A DNA stretch of 8,578 nucleotides, from assembly GCA_034422075.1 (NCBI GenBank), contig DAOUJX010000027.1, positions 1-8,578 on the forward strand, in the 5' to 3' direction. This DNA comes from S34-282 sp034422075. Lineage in GTDB: Bacteria > Chloroflexota > Dehalococcoidia > Lucifugimonadales > Australimonadaceae. The position numbers and the translations under genes are program-made. Shown piece by piece: positions 1 through 6,559 of this stretch. A model generated the notes under the pieces. The model saw nothing but the letters and a program-made list of their open reading frames with translations, ran no database searches and was not told where the DNA came from. Every line of letters starts with the position of its first letter. The first letter of the stretch is position 1.

Positions 1-138
1 GGTGGGCGTGTTGGTCGGAAGAGTGCTGGGCGGCGTTCTCGTCGGCGTTGGCGCAGCCTCGCCACAGCCCGCGAGCGCAACTGCCAAGAGCACGGCAACC
101 AGCAGGACGGCGAGACGGCATAGCGGGAGAGGGGGCAA
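1..138 (-). CDS. Lipoprotein, N-terminal part (cut by window edge)
   Basis: A 46-codon open frame runs from a TTG at 138 to the window edge with no stop. It encodes a short leader with one Arg (residue 8), a hydrophobic core of Leu/Val/Ala (about residues 9-24) and a lipobox L-A-G-C, with the cysteine at residue 25. A Gly-Glu-Ala-Ala stretch and a Thr/Pro-rich linker follow. This is the layout of a type II signal peptide with a flexible tether, so the mature protein should be lipid-anchored on the outer face of the cytoplasmic membrane. The TTG is the only usual start in this frame, because a TAG lies in frame at 148-150. A weak AGG precedes it by about 8 bases. It begins 5 bases after the stop of the dioxygenase gene, so the two are probably co-transcribed. 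The functional domain lies outside the window, so no function can be given. Confidence 0.62.
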   Translation of the reverse strand, partial: MPPLPLCRLAVLLVAVLLAVALAGCGEAAPTPTRTPPSTLPTNTPT

Positions 139-143
139 GCGCG

Positions 144-989
144 CTACCTAGGGCGGTCGCCTTTGAGGGTAATGCGGTGCATGACGCGCCGGAAGCCGTG
201 GTAGTCGTTCACGGGATTGTGCAGTGAACAGCGGTTGTCCCAGAAGGCGATCGACCCGACCTCCCAGCTGAAGCGGCATGTGAACTCGGGGCGGACGGCG
301 TGCTGGTAGAGGTAGTTGAGCAAGGGCACGCTCTCCTCCTCCGTCATGTCCTTGAAGCGCAGGGTATGCGCAAGATTGACGTAGAGCGCCTTGCGCCCCG
401 TCTCCGGGTGCGTGCGAACGACGGGGTGCTCGGCCAGGTACTCATCCTGCGCGTCTGCCCTGCCCGAGTCGCGGATGCGGTCTTCGCGTGTCTTGGAGAC
501 ATCGGCCTTCTTCGAACTGCTGACGGCGATGAGGCCATCGAGCATTCGCTTCATGCCGGGAGAGAGCGCCTCGTAGGCAAGGTAGAGGTTGGCAAAGAGG
601 GTGTCGCCGCCGTAGGGCGGGATCTCGCGCGCAAGGAGCATCGTGCCCAGCGGCGGCTCCTCCAAGTAGGACGTATCCGTGTGCCAGAGGCCGCCAAAGG
701 CGACCGTCTCGTCCTCCAGCTTCACGACCGGGGTAATGACGGGGAAGCCCTCCAGCCCGTGCAGAAACGGGTACTCGCTCGGCTGCCCGAACTGCTCGGC
801 AAAGCCAAGGAACTGCGCGGGCGTTATGTCCTGACCGCGCAGGAAGATGACGTTGTGGTCAAGGAAGGCGCGGCGGATCTCGGCGACGGTGTCGGCATCG
901 AGGCCGGCAGCGATGTCTACGCCCTCGATCTGGGCGCCAAGCGCGCCTGCGATGGGATGAACGGCTATGCGGGAGTAGGTTGCAGTCAT
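144..989 (-). CDS. TauD/TfdA family Fe(II)/2-oxoglutarate-dependent dioxygenase
   Basis: At 281 residues the protein has the usual TauD/TfdA length. Family members hydroxylate small organic acids such as taurine or 2,4-D, coupled to decarboxylation of 2-oxoglutarate to succinate and CO2. The iron triad is visible: H103 and D105 in the motif WHTDTSY, and H257 in DNRCSLHNP. R268 and R272 follow at the same spacing as in E. coli TauD (His255, Arg266, Arg270), which supports 2-oxoglutarate binding. The N-terminal 'G.LGA.I.GVD' region is also typical. The family is clear but the substrate is not; no sulfonate or herbicide genes lie nearby. The start is an ATG preceded by GGTGA, with a TATAAT box about 22 bases upstream. 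A lipoprotein gene follows directly. A peroxiredoxin gene diverges from it on the other strand. Confidence 0.93.
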   Translation of the reverse strand: MTATYSRIAVHPIAGALGAQIEGVDIAAGLDADTVAEIRRAFLDHNVIFLRGQDITPAQFLGFAEQFGQPSEYPFLHGLEGFPVITPVVKLEDETVAFGGLWHTDTSYLEEPPLGTMLLAREIPPYGGDTLFANLYLAYEALSPGMKRMLDGLIAVSSSKKADVSKTREDRIRDSGRADAQDEYLAEHPVVRTHPETGRKALYVNLAHTLRFKDMTEEESVPLLNYLYQHAVRPEFTCRFSWEVGSIAFWDNRCSLHNPVNDYHGFRRVMHRITLKGDRPR

Positions 990-1010
990 GACTCACCAAG
1001 CACCCTGTCG

Positions 1011-1016
1011 ATTATA
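1011..1016 (-). promoter_or_regulatory. -10 box for the dioxygenase gene
   Basis: On the minus strand these bases read TATAAT, a perfect sigma-70 -10 hexamer in very GC-rich surroundings. It would place the transcript start near 1004 and give a 5' leader of about 15 bases containing a GGTGA ribosome binding site before the ATG at 989. No convincing -35 hexamer is seen at 16-18 bases, so the assignment rests on the -10 box and its spacing to the gene. Confidence 0.6.
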
Positions 1017-1055
1017 GCGCGCCCCCCAACCCCTTCCCCAGCCTCCACGAGCGGA

Positions 1056-1079
1056 GCCCCGCCTACCCTACGGCGGGGC
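1056..1079. repeat. Perfect inverted repeat between divergent genes
   Basis: Arms GCCCCGCC (1056-1063) and GGCGGGGC (1072-1079) are exact reverse complements around an 8-base spacer. It lies between the dioxygenase -10 box and the peroxiredoxin start. It could be an operator for a dimeric regulator or an RNA hairpin in a leader. No T-tract follows on either strand, so an intrinsic terminator is unlikely. Confidence 0.55.
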
Positions 1080-1134
1080 GGCATGCTAGACTAGCGCCGC
1101 GTAACTGCAATCCATTTGGCACAAGCCAGATAGT

Positions 1135-1140
1135 GGAGGG
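1135..1140 (+). promoter_or_regulatory. Ribosome binding site of the peroxiredoxin gene
   Basis: GGAGGG lies 9 bases before the ATG at 1150, a strong Shine-Dalgarno match that fixes this start. A second, closer AGGA at 1145-1148 is too near the ATG to serve well. Confidence 0.7.
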
Positions 1141-1149
1141 AATGAGGAA

Positions 1150-1809
1150 ATGGCGCTACGAATCAACGACACGGCCCCCGACTTTACCGCCGACACGACG
1201 CAGGGCGAGGTGAGCTTCCACGACTGGGTTGGAGACGGCTGGGCGATGCTCTTCTCGCACCCCAAGGACTTCACGCCCGTCTGCGCGACGGAGTTGGCCT
1301 ACGTAGCCAAGATTAGCGACGAGTTCGCCAAGCTCAACTGCAAGGTCATCGGCCTGAGCGTGGACAAGGTCGAAGACCACGCGCGCTGGGCAAGCGACAT
1401 CGAGGACCTTGCCGGCACGTCGCTCGACTATCCACTGATCGCCGACAACGAACTGGCGATAGCCAAGCTCTACGACATGCTGCCCGCGGAGGCGGGCGAC
1501 TCTGCCGAAGGCAGGACGGCGGCCGACAACCAGACGGTACGCTCCGTCTTCCTCGTCGGCCCGGACAAGAAGATCAAGATGACGCTGACCTATCCGATGA
1601 GCTCGGGGCGCAACTTCGACGAGTTGCTGCGCGTACTGAGGTCGTGCCAGCTGACGGCGAAGTCGAAGGTGGCGACGCCCGCCAACTGGCAGGAGGGCGA
1701 GGACGTCATCATCGTCCCCGCAGTCGACAATGAGGCAGCCAAGGAGCTGTTCCCGGACGGCTGGGAGACGGTGAAGCCATACCTGCGCAAGGTGAAGTCG
1801 CCGGAGTAA
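1150..1809 (+). CDS. 1-Cys peroxiredoxin (Prx6 type)
   Basis: At 219 residues it has the length of the Prx6 subfamily, which reduces hydrogen peroxide and organic hydroperoxides in the cytoplasm. The peroxidatic cysteine is C45 in the motif HPKDFTPVCATEL, with T42 and P43 as the usual active-site partners and R131 in the RSVFLVGPDKK strand. The C-terminal half carries the subfamily signature: SSGRNFDELLRVL, then KVATPANW and a VKPYL end, forming the extended C-terminal domain absent from AhpC-type enzymes. The other cysteines, C64 and C166, are not in the places of a typical 2-Cys resolving cysteine, so an external thiol reductant is expected. It is transcribed alone, divergent from the dioxygenase. 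It is followed by a hairpin and then by rnpB on the opposite strand. Confidence 0.95.
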   Translation: MALRINDTAPDFTADTTQGEVSFHDWVGDGWAMLFSHPKDFTPVCATELAYVAKISDEFAKLNCKVIGLSVDKVEDHARWASDIEDLAGTSLDYPLIADNELAIAKLYDMLPAEAGDSAEGRTAADNQTVRSVFLVGPDKKIKMTLTYPMSSGRNFDELLRVLRSCQLTAKSKVATPANWQEGEDVIIVPAVDNEAAKELFPDGWETVKPYLRKVKSPE

Positions 1810-1822
1810 GGCGTCCCTTCGC

Positions 1823-1858
1823 CACCGCCCTCTCCTACGTCGTTGGGAGAAGGCGGTG
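1823..1858. terminator. Hairpin between peroxiredoxin and rnpB, probable bidirectional terminator
   Basis: CACCGCC (1823-1829, read from 1823 with one flanking C) and GGCGGTG (1852-1858) pair. After one C/A mismatch a second run of five pairs follows (1831-1835 with 1846-1850), giving a stem of about 12 bp with a loop of about 10 bases. It lies just after the peroxiredoxin stop and just past the 3' end of rnpB, where two converging transcripts must end. There is no T-tract on either side, so termination or 3'-end protection is inferred from position and structure only. Confidence 0.5.
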
Positions 1859-1860
1859 AG

Positions 1861-2221
<361 letters not shown>

Positions 2222-2227
2222 GGTTCC

Positions 2228-2233
2228 ATTATA
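2228..2233 (-). promoter_or_regulatory. -10 box of rnpB
   Basis: The minus strand reads TATAAT here. Placing the hexamer at -12 to -7 puts +1 exactly on the G at 2221, the first base of the P1 helix, so the promoter and RNA structure agree on the 5' end. No clear -35 hexamer is visible; that region would overlap the last codons of the recombinase gene. Confidence 0.72.
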
Positions 2234-2245
2234 GGCCGCGGGTCC

Positions 2246-3595
2246 CTATGCGCGGTGGACGACTTCGATGGCGCCATTCTTCAACGTGACGCGAGCAACA
2301 AGCGTGCGGAGGACGGCCTGTTGCTCTTCGGGCTGCAGCGCATGCCACACGTCGAGATCGAGCTTGGAACGAGCATCGTCGACCGCAGAGTGGCCGTTGC
2401 TGGATGCGCTCGCGAGTTGCCCCTCTATCTGCTCGCGGTCGGCATCGAGGTCGGCGATGGCGTGCCGGAGCTGCCGGATCGTCATCGCGCCGGTGGCGGC
2501 AACGCGGACCGATTCGACAAAACGCCTATCGAGCGTGCCAAGCCGAGCCTTGAGGCGGCTCGATCCCTCCGATGGGTCACCCGGTTCGATGGCGCGGTCG
2601 ACCGGGCGCATGCGCACCTCGCGCAGGACCGAATCCTCCACCTCGTAGGCGCGCGTGGTGCGGTAGTCGCACCTGCTCTGGTTGATGCGCGACTGGCACT
2701 GGTAGTAGCGGTACTCGCCGCGCATGCGCTCGCCGTCCCTGCGCCGCCACATCTGCCGCCGCACGACACCCATCATGCGCTGTCCGCAAAAGCCGCAGTT
2801 GAGCAGGCCGGAGAGCAGGAAGGGCTCGCCACCGACCCGGCGCTTGCCCGGGCTGCGGTTGGCCATCCTGTCTTGCGCCGCGCGGAAATCGCCGGCGCTG
2901 ACGATCGGCTGGTACGAACCCGGTATGCGGAGGCCGAACCGACGGTAGGTGCCTATGTAGGCGCTGTTGCGGAGGATGTCCCGCACGGTGACCATGCTCC
3001 AGCGGTTGCCCCGCCGCGTGCGTATGCGGGCCTCGTTCAGGCGCTGCGCAATCGAGCGAATGCCGAGCCCCTCATCGACGTACATCCGGAAGATGGAGCG
3101 AACGACCTCGGCCTCCTTCTCGATGGTGCGAAAGGCGCCGTCGTAGAGGATGCCGTAGCCGTAGGGCGGCTTGCCGACTCCGAGCCCAAGGGCGGCTTTG
3201 GCCTTCATGCCTTCTACGATGCGCTCGCGGCGCCGGTGGGAGATGGCGCCGTCCTGTGCCGCGGCGACCGCAGCTTGCAGCGGGTCAGGCGCGTCGGAGT
3301 CGTCGCAGATGACCTGGCAGCTGAGCTCGTCCAGTTCGAGGATGCGCACCACCTGCTCGCGGAGGGTGCGCCCGAGGTGGCTGACGGCAGGAACGACGAC
3401 GAGATATCCGACGCCGGAGCCCGCGATCCGTTTGAGCATCTGCTGGTAGCCGGGGGATTCGCCGTTGCCAGCGTCGTGGAAGGCTCCCGCCGCGATATGC
3501 CCGCGCGCTGCGCAGTAGGCATCGAATGCATCAGCGAAGGCCTGGGATCGGGCGGAGTCGGACGTGGGTGTCCATGAGTAGCCGAGTGCGCGCAT
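2246..3595 (-). CDS. Large serine recombinase homologue with a degenerate active site
   Basis: At 449 residues the domains are in normal order: resolvase-like N-terminal domain (about 1-120), recombinase DNA-binding domain (about 130-240, with the signature GKPPYGYGI), zinc ribbon (C267, C270, C300, C309), then a helical, partly coiled-coil C-terminal region. Active members cut and rejoin DNA through a serine. Here the usual Y-x-R-V-S-T motif reads YSWTPT, with W8 in place of the arginine and P10 in place of the nucleophile. The Arg of the RPG segment is Ser (ESPGY), and the D-R of the LDRLxR motif is S72-H73. Only the last Arg of that motif (R76) remains. The DNA-binding parts are intact and there is no frameshift. 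The start is fixed by GGAG 7 bases upstream of the ATG; only 4 bases separate it from the preceding gene, suggesting translational coupling. A non-catalytic DNA-binding role is inferred. The alternative is a decaying mobile-element remnant. Confidence 0.88.
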   Translation of the reverse strand: MRALGYSWTPTSDSARSQAFADAFDAYCAARGHIAAGAFHDAGNGESPGYQQMLKRIAGSGVGYLVVVPAVSHLGRTLREQVVRILELDELSCQVICDDSDAPDPLQAAVAAAQDGAISHRRRERIVEGMKAKAALGLGVGKPPYGYGILYDGAFRTIEKEAEVVRSIFRMYVDEGLGIRSIAQRLNEARIRTRRGNRWSMVTVRDILRNSAYIGTYRRFGLRIPGSYQPIVSAGDFRAAQDRMANRSPGKRRVGGEPFLLSGLLNCGFCGQRMMGVVRRQMWRRRDGERMRGEYRYYQCQSRINQSRCDYRTTRAYEVEDSVLREVRMRPVDRAIEPGDPSEGSSRLKARLGTLDRRFVESVRVAATGAMTIRQLRHAIADLDADREQIEGQLASASSNGHSAVDDARSKLDLDVWHALQPEEQQAVLRTLVARVTLKNGAIEVVHRA

Positions 3596-3599
3596 GTCA

Positions 3600-4304
3600 T
3601 TACTCCAACATCAAGATCAGTCCGCAACTGGGGCACCGGATGGGGACGCTGCTGGTACGTAGGTCGTGCGCCATCTGGGCGGGGAGGCCCACGCGGCACG
3701 ATTCGCACATGCGGTTGTGGACCCTGGCAATGCCCCTGCCCTGCGGGTGCCTGCCGCGAATGCGGTCGTACAGGGCAAGCTCGACGGGCGGGATCGCGAC
3801 GGCTTGCTGCGCCCGCCGGGCATCAAGCGTGGCGATTCGCTCCTCAAGTTCGGCGAGCTCCGCGGTGAGCGACGCCTGCTCCTCTCGCCACTGCACCTCC
3901 GAGGATGCGAGACGCTCCCCTGTCTGCTGCTGCTGCGTCTCCAGGGGGTCTAGTTCCTCGGTGACCTCCAGCAAGTGAAACTCCTGGTCGTCGCGCTGAC
4001 GGTTGAGCTGCGCGACGTCTGCCTGTAGGTCTTGGAGTTCGCGAGGGTTCCTGACCGTGCCGCCGTAGAGCTGCGCCTCGGCATTGGTGATGCGCGCAGC
4101 AAGAGCCGCGATTTGGTCTTCGTACTGCTTTTGCTGGGACGCGAGGGTATGAATCGAGTCGGCCAGCTCGGCCAGGCGAGCGCGCAGCGCAGCGAGGGCA
4201 GCGTCGTCGCCAAGCCGCGCGCGAATGGCCGCGACACGAGCGCGCCGCTCAGCAAGGTCGAGGTCGATAGCCTGGATTTCGTAGAGCGCTTGTAAGGTCG
4301 GCAT
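3600..4304 (-). CDS. Coiled-coil protein with C4 zinc ribbon (DUF164 / zf-RING_7 family)
   Basis: The 234-residue protein has a long helical region (about 1-165) rich in Ala, Leu, Glu, Arg and Gln with heptad character. It is interrupted near residues 80-92 by the conserved turn LYGGTVRNPREL. A C-terminal zinc ribbon follows, with C200-x2-C203 and C224-x2-C227 (ESC and PSCG). This arrangement matches the widespread COG1579 family, predicted to form a coiled-coil hairpin with a nucleic-acid-binding ribbon. The family's biochemical role is not established. Its stop codon lies 4 bases before the recombinase homologue. It starts 78 bases after lipB, in a leader with a small inverted repeat and no clear Shine-Dalgarno, so the ATG at 4304 is the best but not a certain start. 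Confidence 0.87.
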   Translation of the reverse strand: MPTLQALYEIQAIDLDLAERRARVAAIRARLGDDAALAALRARLAELADSIHTLASQQKQYEDQIAALAARITNAEAQLYGGTVRNPRELQDLQADVAQLNRQRDDQEFHLLEVTEELDPLETQQQQTGERLASSEVQWREEQASLTAELAELEERIATLDARRAQQAVAIPPVELALYDRIRGRHPQGRGIARVHNRMCESCRVGLPAQMAHDLRTSSVPIRCPSCGLILMLE

Positions 4305-4310
4305 GGTATG

Positions 4311-4346
4311 GCCGTACTGCCGCCGCAGCGCACACCATCGTACGGC
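4311..4346. repeat. Small inverted repeat in the lipB to zinc-ribbon gene gap
   Basis: GCCGTAC (4311-4317) and GTACGGC (4340-4346) are exact reverse complements with a 22-base spacer. The repeat ends 7 bases before the start codon of the zinc-ribbon gene. In the transcript it could form a weak hairpin over the region where a ribosome would bind. It may be chance; only 7 pairs are involved. Confidence 0.3.
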
Positions 4347-4382
4347 GCCGAGAGCTAACCGGTCTACAAAAACAGATGCTCG

Positions 4383-5087
4383 TTAGGCCGACCTGAGCAG
4401 ATCATCAAGAGAAGCCGACTGCCAGCGGATCCGTAGTCCAACACCGAGCGCGTCGGTGATGGCCTCCCGTACCGCGGCCATTGCAGGCGCCCTTCCCGCC
4501 ACCGCTTCGAGCGAGGTCACGGGCCTATCGATGATGCCGCATGGGACGATGGCGTCGAAGGCGCGAAGGTCGGTGGCGACGTTGAGCGCAAACCCATGCA
4601 TGGTCACGCCGCACGTGACGCGGACCCCGATTGCGGCGATCTTGCCCTGGCGCGTCCACACAGCCGTGATGCCATCCTCGCACCATGCCTTGACACCGAG
4701 GGTCGCAAGGGCATCGATGAGCGCGTGCTCGAGCGCGTTGACGTACGACTTGGGGCCGAGCGCGGCATCGCCGAGGTGGACGAGCGGGTATCCGACCAGC
4801 TGGCCCGGGCCGTGGAAGGTCGTCTGGCCCCCCCTGTCCGTCTCAATGAGCGGCGCGCCCAATTCGCTGAGCACGTGCTCCTGCAAGGAGCGCCGGCCTG
4901 CGGTATAGACGGGCGAATGCTCCAGGAGCAGCAGCGTGTCGGGAATCGCGCCGTCGACGCGCGCTGCTGCGAGGCGCCGTTGGACGGCGAGAGCGTCCTC
5001 GTAGGGCACGTCTGTGCCCATCCATACGACACGGCCCTCGCGGATTCGCGTGGCGGCATGGTCGGCGGTGGATGCGGTTTGGGTCAT
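4383..5087 (-). CDS. lipB: Octanoyltransferase LipB
   Basis: LipB moves octanoate from acyl carrier protein to the lysine of lipoyl domains, the first step of lipoate assembly in the cytoplasm; LipA then adds sulfur. The 234-residue protein shows the family signatures: LEHSPVYTAGR, RGGQTTFHGPGQLVGYP (85-101), the GKIAAIGVRV segment with catalytic K149, HGFALNV, and VPCGI with nucleophile C183. The expected substrate is the E2 encoded three genes upstream in the same direction. lipA is not in the window. The first about 15 residues are poorly conserved and Ala/Thr-rich. No Shine-Dalgarno precedes the ATG at 5087; the 23-base gap after the purine gene is A- and C-rich, so coupling to the upstream gene or a different start is possible. 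Confidence 0.96.
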   Translation of the reverse strand: MTQTASTADHAATRIREGRVVWMGTDVPYEDALAVQRRLAAARVDGAIPDTLLLLEHSPVYTAGRRSLQEHVLSELGAPLIETDRGGQTTFHGPGQLVGYPLVHLGDAALGPKSYVNALEHALIDALATLGVKAWCEDGITAVWTRQGKIAAIGVRVTCGVTMHGFALNVATDLRAFDAIVPCGIIDRPVTSLEAVAGRAPAMAAVREAITDALGVGLRIRWQSASLDDLLRSA

Positions 5088-5110
5088 GTGCTTGTTTGGT
5101 TAATGTTGGG

Positions 5111-6286
5111 TTAGTGGTGAAAGAGCCGCGTGCCGGAGATGGCCATTGCCATATCGTAGGTATTGCAGGCCGCGATGACGTCCTCATCGCGAACGGAGCC
5201 TCCGGGTTGGACGACATAGCTGACGCCGCTCATCGCCGCGCGGTCGATGTTGTCGCGGAATGGAATGAAGGCGTCGGAGGCCAGCGCAACGCCGGACAAT
5301 TCGCCAAGCCAGTCGCGGCGTTCCTGCACCGTCAGCCTTCGCGGAATCTCGCCGAATGACTGCTCCCACATGCGCTGTTCGACGGGCGAAAGGTCGTCGC
5401 GCAGGAAGCCATCGATCGCATTGTCGCGCTCGGGACGGCCCAGCCCGTCGGCGAATCGGAGGACGAGCGTCCGAGGGTGCTGGCGCAGCCACCACCTGTC
5501 CGCCTTGTCGGCGGCGAGGCGCGTGCAGTGGATGCGCGACTGCTGCCCTGCGCCCACGCCTATCACCTGCCCGTCAATGGCAAGGCACATCGAGTTGGAT
5601 TGCGTGTACTTGAGCGTCGCAAGCGCGACCAGAAGGTCGCGCTGGGCGTCCGGCGGCAGCGTGTTTTGGTCGGTCACGACGTTCCGCAGGTCGTCGGATG
5701 AAGCGACGGCGTCGTTGCGCCGCTGCGCCATCGTGACGCCGAAGACCTCGCGGTTCTCCTCCTCCGGCGCGCTGTACGCGGCGTCCATGGTCAGCATGCA
5801 GTAGCGTCCGCCCTGCTTCTGGGACAGCAGCTCAAGCGCCTCATCGGAGAAGCCGGGTGCGACGACGCCGTCTGAGACCTCGCGCCGTATGAGGCGCGCC
5901 GTCGACTCGTCCACGACGTCGCTCAGGCCAATCCAGTCGCCGAACGAGGAGACGCGGTCAGCGCCGCGCGCCCGGGCATAAGCGCTGGCCAGCGGCGAGA
6001 GGTCGCCATCCCCGGTGAAGTAGACCTGGCGAAGGCGGTCGTCGAGCGGCACGCCGATGGCGGCGCCCGCCGGCGAAACGTGCTTGAACGATGCGGCGGC
6101 AGCCATGCCCGTCGCCGCCTTCAGCTCCTTGACCAGCTGCCATGCGTTGAGTGCGTCCAGCAGATTGATGTACCCGGGCGCGCCGTTGACCACCTCGAAC
6201 GGCAGGCTGTTGCCACCGGCCATGCGGGCGGATGCGGGCTGCTGGTGCGGGTTCGTTCCGTAGCGGAGGGCTATTTCGGATGGCAC
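5111..6286 (-). CDS. purH: Stand-alone AICAR transformylase (PurH C-terminal domain only)
   Basis: This enzyme formylates AICAR with 10-formyltetrahydrofolate to give FAICAR, the penultimate step of IMP synthesis. The 391 residues correspond to the AICARFT domain only. It begins with LRYGTNPHQ and carries the active-site pair K68-H69 in SFKHVSPAGAA, then GVGAGQQSRI, AFIPFRDNID and QPGGSVRDEDVIAA, ending in a TRLFHH tail. The N-terminal IMP cyclohydrolase (MGS-like) domain of usual bifunctional PurH, about 200 residues, is absent. The 17-base gap and the upstream membrane-protein gene leave no room for it. The KHVSPAGAA form recalls the ATIC-like, single-domain subtype known in some bacteria. 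The start is GTG at 6286, behind a GG-rich stretch. Cyclohydrolase activity must come from another gene. Confidence 0.94.
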   Translation of the reverse strand: MPSEIALRYGTNPHQQPASARMAGGNSLPFEVVNGAPGYINLLDALNAWQLVKELKAATGMAAAASFKHVSPAGAAIGVPLDDRLRQVYFTGDGDLSPLASAYARARGADRVSSFGDWIGLSDVVDESTARLIRREVSDGVVAPGFSDEALELLSQKQGGRYCMLTMDAAYSAPEEENREVFGVTMAQRRNDAVASSDDLRNVVTDQNTLPPDAQRDLLVALATLKYTQSNSMCLAIDGQVIGVGAGQQSRIHCTRLAADKADRWWLRQHPRTLVLRFADGLGRPERDNAIDGFLRDDLSPVEQRMWEQSFGEIPRRLTVQERRDWLGELSGVALASDAFIPFRDNIDRAAMSGVSYVVQPGGSVRDEDVIAACNTYDMAMAISGTRLFHH

Positions 6287-6303
6287 TGCCTACCCCAAGT
6301 GCT

Positions 6304-6537
6304 CTAGTCGCCGCCGAACGCGACGAACAGCACGACGCCGACCGTCAGGGCAACGAATCCCACCATGGTCAGATGCAGCTTGAGCTTGCCGAACCACGAC
6401 TCGCTGCCCTCCCAGAGGAAGTCTTCGTCCGACTTGTGGCCGAGCGGTTCCGCACCGGGAGGCGGGCGGTAGCTCCCGCCGAACATCTTTGAATGGCGCT
6501 TGCGCCACTCAGCTTTTTCAGGGCCGAGCAGGCTCAT
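6304..6537 (-). CDS. Small single-pass membrane protein of unknown function
   Basis: The 77-residue product is not recognised. Residues 1-52 are hydrophilic, with a charged start (PEKAEWRKRH), a Pro-rich turn (YRPPPG) and an acidic/aromatic patch (SDEDFLWEG). A single hydrophobic segment (about 54-74: Leu, Thr, Val, Phe, Ala, Gly) ends the chain, followed only by Gly-Gly-Asp. Lysines just before the segment suggest the N-terminal part is cytoplasmic, making it a tail-anchored type of layout. It lies 22 bases after the E2 stop, with AAGGGG upstream of the ATG, and 17 bases before the purine gene, so it is probably co-transcribed. No heme, metal or enzyme motif is visible. Its place between E2 and AICAR transformylase does not show a function. 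Confidence 0.75.
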   Translation of the reverse strand: MSLLGPEKAEWRKRHSKMFGGSYRPPPGAEPLGHKSDEDFLWEGSESWFGKLKLHLTMVGFVALTVGVVLFVAFGGD

Positions 6538-6559
6538 GCACCCATTCTACCCCTTCGGC

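Noticed and set aside
300..1094. Plus-strand open frame of 264 codons opposite the dioxygenase
   Set aside because: The dioxygenase frame has all catalytic residues; the antisense product is low-information and also crosses the divergent promoter region.
2246..3595. The recombinase as an active integrase that uses rnpB as its target
   Set aside because: The catalytic serine and most active-site arginines are absent, and there is no cargo or second attachment site in the window.
4305..4382. Possible terminator or promoter in the lipB to zinc-ribbon gene gap
   Set aside because: A TTTTT run exists just after lipB, but no stable stem precedes it, and no pair of -35/-10 boxes at correct spacing could be made out.
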